DNA from: Salisapilia sapeloensis
Lineage: Eukaryota; Oomycota; Peronosporomycetes; Peronosporales; Salisapiliaceae
Length of the DNA: 37,581 bases
NCBI GenBank assembly: GCA_023334545.1
Contig: JAADVB010000188.1
Coordinates: forward strand, 1-37,581
Direction: 5' to 3'
Within the stretch, counting starts at the first letter, position 1. Every line of letters begins with the position of its first letter. The translations under genes were made by a program, and so were the position numbers. Below are positions 31,064-37,581 of the stretch, piece after piece. Below the pieces are notes generated by a model. It had not been told where the DNA came from, ran no database searches, and was given only the letters and a program-made list of their open reading frames with translations.

Positions 31064-34000
31064 TCAACTGTCTTCGCCCGAGTTGTAGCACCTCCCACAC
31101 ACTCGGACGACGTCGTAGTATCCAAATTCAGGCAAGTTCATCCTATACGTCGTGCATGGGTTACAAAATACATACCCACAACATCGACAGTGATGTCTCG
31201 GTCGATAAAACGACTTGAACTTCTTCTTGCACCGCTTGCAGCATGGCGCATCACCATCGCGCTCCCACACCGGTTGAGAAATATGCATATTGGCAGTGGT
31301 CGCAAGTACATTGCTGCTCGTCAGGAGCGGTGTACACCCTGGTGTCAATCTCCCTGCTTCAGATACGCCTTCATTACCATTGTGCAGTTCTGGCATGGAC
31401 TCGAATGCCTGGAGACTGCTTCTACGTCTATCTATGCCGCTCATGCTCTCTTTCCCTCCATCTTCTTCGCCGCCTGAATTGGCATACTTGCAACTCGACT
31501 GGCGTATGCGTCGGCTATTGTTTCGACTAGGAAAGTATCCATAGGAAGGGGAGAACACTTCCCCAGTTTTGCCACTCATCACATTCTCCGGAACGTTGTA
31601 GTTGTAGCATCGGAACTTGCGTAGCTGCGTCTTGGCAGCGTTTTCTTTCACAGCAATCTCATGATGCAGCTCCGCCAACGTCGATTCGAGACTGTGCACC
31701 TCTCTCTTCAGCGCGTCCACATGCTTTTCGGTCGTAAGTGACTCGGATGATGACGTTGCTTTGAGGATGGCAATGGACGCATTAGAGCTAGAAGAGTCAC
31801 TTAGAACGTTGCCGTCCTCTCCATGCCCAGTCATGTGGCTCACCAAGTTCCGGAAGCTCGAGCGGAGCTTTGCCGAGTTACTCCTCGATCTTGTCGTGAA
31901 CGAAGACTTCTTCGACAGTCCATTGCTCTCCTTTGTAGCAGCGGAGTCGCTCGGCCGGTCGGACGAATTCAACGCTCGCTGCAACTCTGCCGTCTCGGAA
32001 TGGAGCTGCATCAACCGCAGACTCAGTCGCTGCTCATGTGTCAGCACAGCATCTAACCGAGACAACTGGTGCTCTTGTTGCCGTACGAGCTGGTGCATCT
32101 CCAACTCACGCTGCTGCAGTCGCATGTGGCTCACAGCTTTCTGGTACTGACTGCTCCACAGCTGCATAAGTCGTACGCGACAGACTGGCAGCATAACGTC
32201 ATCCTTCTTATTACCATCCGCATCGAACAACGGGTTCAAGTACTCATCTGTGTTGCCTCGAATGACATCCCACACACTAACGCTCTGGACGGAGCTAAGA
32301 AAGTCTAGTCGCTCTCGCTCGCAGTTCCGTTGGAACGTGCTGTACCAACTAGAGTACACCGCCTCTGCAACGGTGGACAGGAGCAGCTCGTTGAACTGAA
32401 AGTGCGTCGGAAACTGGACTGTCAACTGGTACACAGCGTCCAAAAAGAGTTGGAAGACAGGAGACGTCTGGTCGGACGTCGGGTAGCCGCATCGACGTTG
32501 GAACTGGTGGCCGAAAGCGCACCAGTCTTTCTCGATGAGCATGGCAAACCCTTCCAACGTCCGAAAGTACGGGTCCATCATCAACTGACTAAGAGAAGCC
32601 AGCTGCGCCGTTCGATCCCATCCGTCGCTGCAATGAACGAGCACAGAGTTTCCTCTTTCAAGGTGGCCGCACACTTCCGATGCGCCTTGTAGCAGCAGAC
32701 AGACGTGCTCCAGCCAACGAGATTTATGCACCGCACCAAAAAAGTTGGCGTCTTCTACCTCATACAGCGCCTGTGTCAACATGATGAACGAGTTGCGAAC
32801 GACGTGGATATTGTCAATGCCCATGAACGTGATCTCCGCCACCGGAACGCCGTCTCGATCGTACTGCTTTACACTCTCATGTCCTTTACCTGCAAGAGCG
32901 TTCCCTTTCGCGTTGATCTCGGGTCGAGCATCGATGATCTGCAGCATGCTCGACTTCTTTGGTTCAGACCGACCAGGTGCGACCGCCGCGTCTCGTAGAG
33001 CCCACACGAGCGCCCGGTCGTACTCGTTCGTACTGCGCAGAACACCAGTGTGCGGCTGTGAGGACCGGCACAGAGGAGCTCCTGTCCGAGGATGCAGCCA
33101 CGTGAGCACTGGGAAGCGACTGCGACTGCGGAAGCGAGAGGCTTCGGTCACTGTCTCATCGTCCAGAGACGTTGGAACGAGGAGGAAGTTGGGGTACGTC
33201 GAGCAGAGGTCGTACCTAGCGTTTAAGTCACACATCCGCCAGCAAGGGTGGTCGATCGCTCCTTGACGAGAAAACTCTCGTCGACCGCTGTACTTGATCC
33301 GACGGCGTGTCCCGGAGAGTGTCCGCACTGGTTCAAAGCACTTTGGGTCGACACGGTAGTTGTAGTGAGATTCGATGGACATGCGGTCGACTTCCGACGC
33401 CCTCGAGTCATGTGGTAACGAGGACTTTGTCCTGTCGACTATGTGTGGTGTGACCATCTCTTCCTTGCTCAGCGCCTGTTCCTCCGGCGTGATCGTGATG
33501 TGATGGAGGTCTGTCGCAACGCAAAAGTTATTCTCTAGTCGTAGCCATGTCAGTTCGTGGACGAGGTGGTGGAGCACTCGCAAGCGCTTGGCCTCTGCTT
33601 CTCGAGATGAGTCTCGCACCGAGTCTCGCATGCGAGAGATCGGAGACAGCGTCACGAGGTACTTGCCAGCATCCACGTTCTCCAGCTCCAACACGTGCAC
33701 TGCGTGGCTGCTACTTCGCTTGTACTGACTGATATTAGCACTCTGCACTCTTGCGACGGCAATCGTATGGACGTCTTCGTGCATCAACCCTTTGACCTTT
33801 CGATACGGGACGATCCATATCCGATAGTTGGTGAGCAATAGAGTGGACAATACACCCTGGTTACTCTCGTTCACGTGGAACGTCACGTTCACTTCCTCTA
33901 CCATGTGCAAAAGCTTTTCGTGCCACGGGAATAGCCCCCCTCCTTCGACTGGTGCCGTTGCGTTCGTCTCGATACTCCACGACCGACTTTGTCGAGAACT

Positions 34001-34907
34001 GCCACTAGGCCGAAAGCTACTCGTCGTACTCCATGACGGCGGGAGTTTATGGTAGCAGTGCTGGAAACGAGGATTCTGGGGTAGGAAGATGTCTTGCACG
34101 GGTGTCCCGTACGGCACATTCACGAGGAACTTTAGATCGCGTTCTTCCAGCTGGATTGACACGAGCACTCTGCCACTAGACATCGGTGAAGACGAGCTGG
34201 ATCGACCATTCTCCTTCTTATTCGTTGCACTGCTGCTCTCTACACTGGCGTTCGGAGGCTCGATGATAGTGCACCACATGAGCACGGGCGGAATTGGGTC
34301 CATTAGTTTATGCTTCCGAGGATTCCTCCAGCCTGTAGCACTGCTACTACTGGAACTACTTGGCGTCGTACAGACAGATAAGTTTGTAAGCAGACTAGTT
34401 GTGTTCGTAGACGACCGCCTCTTGTCTTGTATCCGGCCGACCAATTCCGCCTCGCCGTCGGTGGATTTACTTCGACTGAGCGATGGCGTCTCGCTCGGCG
34501 ATGGACATCATGCCCTGTGCCGTCGGGGCCGTGCTCGAGATGGGGCCAAAGGACGAGTTAGAAGAGGACGAGGACGAGGATTGGTGCAACATGCGCTGTC
34601 GGTCGTTCTGCTTTCGCTTTAAATACTCCTCCACATGCGGCCGCCATTCGGGAAACGGCACTCGAAAGTGGCCGAGGAGGTCAGTGGATGATATCTCGTC
34701 TCCGTAAACGTCTACTTCGAGATATAAAGGTCCAGCGTAGGAAAGCGCAAAGGCGAGGTCTAGGTCGTACGTGGGGTGTTGTGACCGTTTGATGCGGCTC
34801 GTGCAGCCGAGTTCCTTGCCATCGTACATGACTTTGGCGTAGGAGTCGCAGGACCCATTGACGCTCGATGCCGGTAGATCCTCCGCGCGAATCAACTTGA
34901 GCTGCAT
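31064..34907 (-). CDS. C2-myotubularin-FYVE phosphoinositide 3-phosphatase
   Basis: Two exons: 34907-34471 and about 34418-31064, about 1260 residues. The intron acceptor is ambiguous: a 52-nt intron ending at 34419 or a 76-nt one ending at 34395, both in frame. The N-terminus is a C2 domain (MQLKLIRAEDLP; DSYAKVMYDGKE; PLYLEVDVYGDE). A GRAM/PH-like region and the myotubularin phosphatase domain follow. The catalytic loop HCSDGWDRT (Cys codon at 32630-32632, residue about 742) is intact, so it should be active. Then come a coiled coil and a C-terminal FYVE finger with WERD, RPRHHCRCC and RVC. It should remove the 3-phosphate of PI3P and PI(3,5)P2 on endosomes, with FYVE giving PI3P targeting. 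Start: 34907 is the first ATG in frame; the frame is open beyond 34994, so an upstream exon is possible. Confidence 0.88.
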
Positions 34908-36164
34908 GACTAGTTTGTCGGTATCAGCTCCGTTCGATCGCAATGAAGTTCTGTTGTGCAGAAGATTTGGGCTGCATGACTGCTGCTGGAACAAACGAGT
35001 CAGATGTCGCAGGCGCAGTGAAGAGGCGGCGAGAGACGCATGTAAACAACGGGAAGGGTGTCACGGCGAGCGGACAAGTTCATTACTTGAATTAAGACAT
35101 ACAGAAGAATAAAAGGCGACTACTAGACTAACTGATGCCTTCTCAATGCCTATCACCGACATCGGGGAAGCTACTGTTCAGAAACCTGAGATCTTGCGTT
35201 CGTCTCGAATGGATCTTGAAAGGCTGTAGACGAGGACCTTGTCCGTCTCTATGACCTACATCGTACGAGCGAAAGTTGCGTGTTCTGTCTTCGATAGCAG
35301 CTAGATATGCTTCTGCACTTCCGTCCGGTGGCCATGTTGGTTAATATATGGTAACTTCCTCATCCAAACATTCAGTCCTGAAGAAGAAGAAGTAGTAGAA
35401 GAAGGAAGTAGACCTTTTAAATCCAGCGCGACAATGTCGCTAGCTCGAGCGTACATACATGCACTACGGCCAATATGGTGACAGAATTTCCAGCCGATAG
35501 AGAGATGCGAGTGGCAAGCGATACTGCAGTCGTGGATATCGTGCACGAAAAGCGCGATGCGAACGATAAAGCATGACAAGCGCTTTTATCGCAAATTACT
35601 TACAAATTACCTTTTAAGCTCTTGGATTGCTATCCGACACGCTATCACAGAAGGATTTCCGGTGGAATGATCCCATTCCGACATTCCACAGCCAGAAAAA
35701 CCGTGCGCGATCGGACGGTCCTCTTATTCCAATGTCAAGTTTCAAAGGAATTATGGTGCGTCATTCGGTTCAGAGACCAACCTGGCGTCTCAGCTTCCTA
35801 AGCTATGACGTGCTCGGTGTTCGAATCGCCAAGGCATGCTGAGTGAAATTTTAGCATTCCTTTTGTATTCTACGTATGAGGGCTTAGCAAGCAATGAGAT
35901 TTGTGATCTATTCGCACATCAAAAGATGTCCGTGCTCATGCAAGAATGCATATCGAAAGCGCGGTTGGAACTCTTTAAACAACGCTTTCTCTGTTCATGT
36001 TATGACTGTCGAGAAAACCACCGGTCGGACTATCGATCCCTCGAGCGTGCCATCACGCAAGGATTGACATCTGGCGTGGGTGGAAGAAAGAAGTGGGAAC
36101 AGCGTTGATACTCTGCTCTACGGCGGCAAAATCGAGTCTAGCAGTCGACATCGCTTCGTGTTCA
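34908..36164. other. intergenic region, no gene recognised
   Basis: About 1.25 kb between divergent genes. The first 90 bp or so continue the open frame of the myotubularin gene and may be 5' exon. Further on are only short frames (for example 35836-36108 on +), with no domain. Confidence 0.45.
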
Positions 36165-36180
36165 GTTCATTTTTTAATTC
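36165..36180 (+). promoter_or_regulatory. oomycete initiator (Inr) of the Myb gene
   Basis: GTTCATTTTTTAATTC matches the core TCATTYYN of the oomycete Inr and its A/T-rich 3' half, with mismatches at the second base, at the C and at the last base. It lies 27 nt before the ATG at 36208. Confidence 0.5.
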
Positions 36181-36207
36181 GCGTCCTACGCCTCAACTCT
36201 CTCACGA

Positions 36208-36762
36208 ATGCCTAAAAGCAACTACATGCTCTTCACATCTGATGGAAACCTCATCCGAATCCCAATGGGGCAACCTCGTAAGGGCGGATGGACTAGATCG
36301 GAACATGAACGCTTCCTTGATGCGATTGAGAGGGATCGCAACGCGAAATGGGCTGATATCGCACGGGCCGTCGGGAAAACGAAGAAGCAGGTTGAAAGCC
36401 ATGCACAAAAGTATCGAAAGCGCATTCAGAGGCATTGCAATGGAAACCGAGCATCAGTCCGAAGAGTCCGCTGTCCTCCGCGTTCAAACGCCGCTGGCGG
36501 CAATCATCTGGGTACGAACGAAAGTCTCTTGAGACCTTCTATTGACTCCACCTTGCGTCATTCTTCTCAAGATTTGAGTGCGCCAGAGGACAACGCTTCC
36601 GACCTGAACAGTCATTCAGATTCCACTCGTACCCAGCTTTTGGATCCGATCCGCATGAATGAAACTCCACCATGCTTTACGAACGAAGAGATCTATGAAC
36701 TCAGGCACATGTTGGTGGATTTTGGCGATTCCGATTCCACTATCCATTCCGACTCGGACTGA
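36208..36762 (+). CDS. SHAQKY-class single-repeat Myb transcription factor
   Basis: Single exon, 184 residues. One Myb repeat lies at about 25-73: GGWTRSEHERFLDAIE, KWADIARAVGKTKKQVESHA, then QKYRKR. Trp28 and Trp48 are the first two helix-core aromatics. The third is replaced by Tyr69 in SHAQKY, the mark of the SHAQKYF class. The rest is polar and Ser/Asp-rich, ending in an acidic tail (FGDSDSTIHSDSD) that could be an activation region. Such factors bind DNA as single repeats; in plants many are circadian or sugar-response regulators, and oomycetes carry an expanded set, some linked to sporulation. Target genes cannot be inferred. The start is supported by the Inr 27 nt upstream. Confidence 0.9.
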   Translation: MPKSNYMLFTSDGNLIRIPMGQPRKGGWTRSEHERFLDAIERDRNAKWADIARAVGKTKKQVESHAQKYRKRIQRHCNGNRASVRRVRCPPRSNAAGGNHLGTNESLLRPSIDSTLRHSSQDLSAPEDNASDLNSHSDSTRTQLLDPIRMNETPPCFTNEEIYELRHMLVDFGDSDSTIHSDSD

Positions 36763-37192
36763 AACTGGATTGAACGAAGATAGATTGTAGTTGGATACTG
36801 TAGCTGCTTCTGTCGTACCATATGTAGTCATATCATGGACAACAAGAACTCTGGCATTTATAATACTTTTACTCGTTAAAAGCAAGCCTTCATCTACTTA
36901 TGGCATTGCTTTTAAGTCTCTCTTTACGGCATGGCTGAGATATGGAAAGAGTATGGTAATCTGGACGAATGGCGAGTTTCTCTATTATGGATCCATTCGC
37001 CACCTAGAATAGTAGATCAAGTAGTCTCGACTCGTACGGTCGCTACCTCCACTACGCGAGTTCATTCATAACCACCAGACAGTTCACAGATTCAAGTATC
37101 AATCCAGAACAAAACCAAATTGCCTCGAATCTAGTCCATTCCTTACTGTAATTGAAAAGTAAACTCAGTCTGCTACGACAGTAGACTCCAGT
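36763..37192. other. intergenic region, no gene recognised
   Basis: About 430 bp between the convergent Myb and UDP-glucose dehydrogenase genes, AT-rich, holding both 3' ends. Confidence 0.45.
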
Positions 37193-37581
37193 CTAGAAGA
37201 ATGGCAGGTCCGAGCTGATAACCTGAGCACGTCCGATGACGTAGACGTTTGCACCGAGCTCACTCAGCTTCTGGTGCGGCAAAATGTTCCGACCGTCAAA
37301 CACAAACGCAGGCTTCGTCATGCTCTCGTACACGCGTTCATAGTCAAGCGTCTTGAACTCGTCCCACTCGGTCAGCGCCGCGATCGCGTGGGCGCCATCC
37401 GCCGCCTCGTACGCAGTCTGGTGCGTCGTCAAGTGTGTCTCCATCCACGGATGCGTCTGTGGCGACACGCCGTGCTCCTTGAGCTCCGACATCATGTCCT
37501 CAACCTTGACCTTGGGGTCGTACACGGACACTTGGGCCTTCTCCTCTAACAGATACTTGATGATCGTCGCAGCAGGCGTCT
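37193..37581 (-). CDS. UGDH: UDP-glucose 6-dehydrogenase, C-terminal part (partial)
   Basis: The frame is open from the window edge (first whole codon at 37579) to the stop at 37193-37195, giving the last 128 residues. It begins TPAATIIKYLLEEKAQVSVY, the Rossmann strand of the UDP-binding C-terminal domain. YDPKV, the EAADGAHA stretch, TEWDEFKTLDYERVYESM, and KPAFVFDGRNIL all match UDP-glucose 6-dehydrogenases of the animal/plant type. The enzyme oxidises UDP-glucose to UDP-glucuronate with two NAD+, feeding cell-wall and matrix polysaccharides. The N-terminal NAD-binding domain and catalytic Cys lie outside the window. No intron is seen in this part. The C-terminus is short, ending SSDLPFF. 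Confidence 0.93.
   Translation of the reverse strand, partial: TPAATIIKYLLEEKAQVSVYDPKVKVEDMMSELKEHGVSPQTHPWMETHLTTHQTAYEAADGAHAIAALTEWDEFKTLDYERVYESMTKPAFVFDGRNILPHQKLSELGANVYVIGRAQVISSDLPFF

Noticed and set aside
35816-35827. GTGTTCGAATCG resembles a tRNA B box.
   Set aside because: No A box lies at the right distance upstream, and no cloverleaf can be folded around it by eye.

Overview
The window reads as a gene-dense stretch of a eukaryotic nuclear genome, most likely an oomycete (water mould). Four genes have, just upstream of their start codon, a close match to the oomycete initiator core promoter (GCTCATTYYNCAWTTT). The genes are compact, and nearly all their introns are 51-63 nt. The set also includes a SHAQKY-type Myb typical of oomycetes. 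An apparent axonemal-type WD protein would fit a zoospore-forming species. The genus cannot be fixed from the sequence. No transposon, CRISPR array, rRNA or convincing tRNA was seen.

Layout, left to right: 3' end of an unknown gene (1-177, +); SDR16C/RDH-like dehydrogenase (319-1236, -); PX plus neutral sphingomyelinase (2583-4802, +); secreted S1-type serine protease (6066-7361, +); HRD1 ubiquitin ligase (7640-9287, +); WD-repeat protein, possibly WDR93-like (9731-12401, +); PHD plus triple-CW chromatin reader (12418-14831, -); large protein with a beta-trefoil/MIR-like part (15196-18054, -); small unknown protein (18655-19089, -); tentative small Cys-rich gene (19617-20018, -); five-exon coiled-coil protein (20103-21480, +); tetraspanin-like protein (22407-23148, +); TMX2-like ER thioredoxin (24210-25149, -); phytanoyl-CoA-dioxygenase-like protein (25324-26313, +); PERK-like eIF2alpha kinase (26613-30011, +); unknown three-exon gene (30189-31038, +); C2-myotubularin-FYVE phosphatase (31064-34907, -); Myb (36208-36762, +); 3' end of UDP-glucose 6-dehydrogenase (37193-37581, -).

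Three genes serve ER protein quality control: HRD1 (ER-associated degradation), TMX2-like (ER redox/folding) and a PERK-type stress sensor. They lie within about 22 kb. Two others are membrane-lipid enzymes with phosphoinositide-binding modules: PX-sphingomyelinase and myotubularin-FYVE. Nothing shows these are co-regulated; they may simply be neighbours. Splice structures were deduced by eye from GT/AG sites, reading frame and family similarity, and are given per gene.
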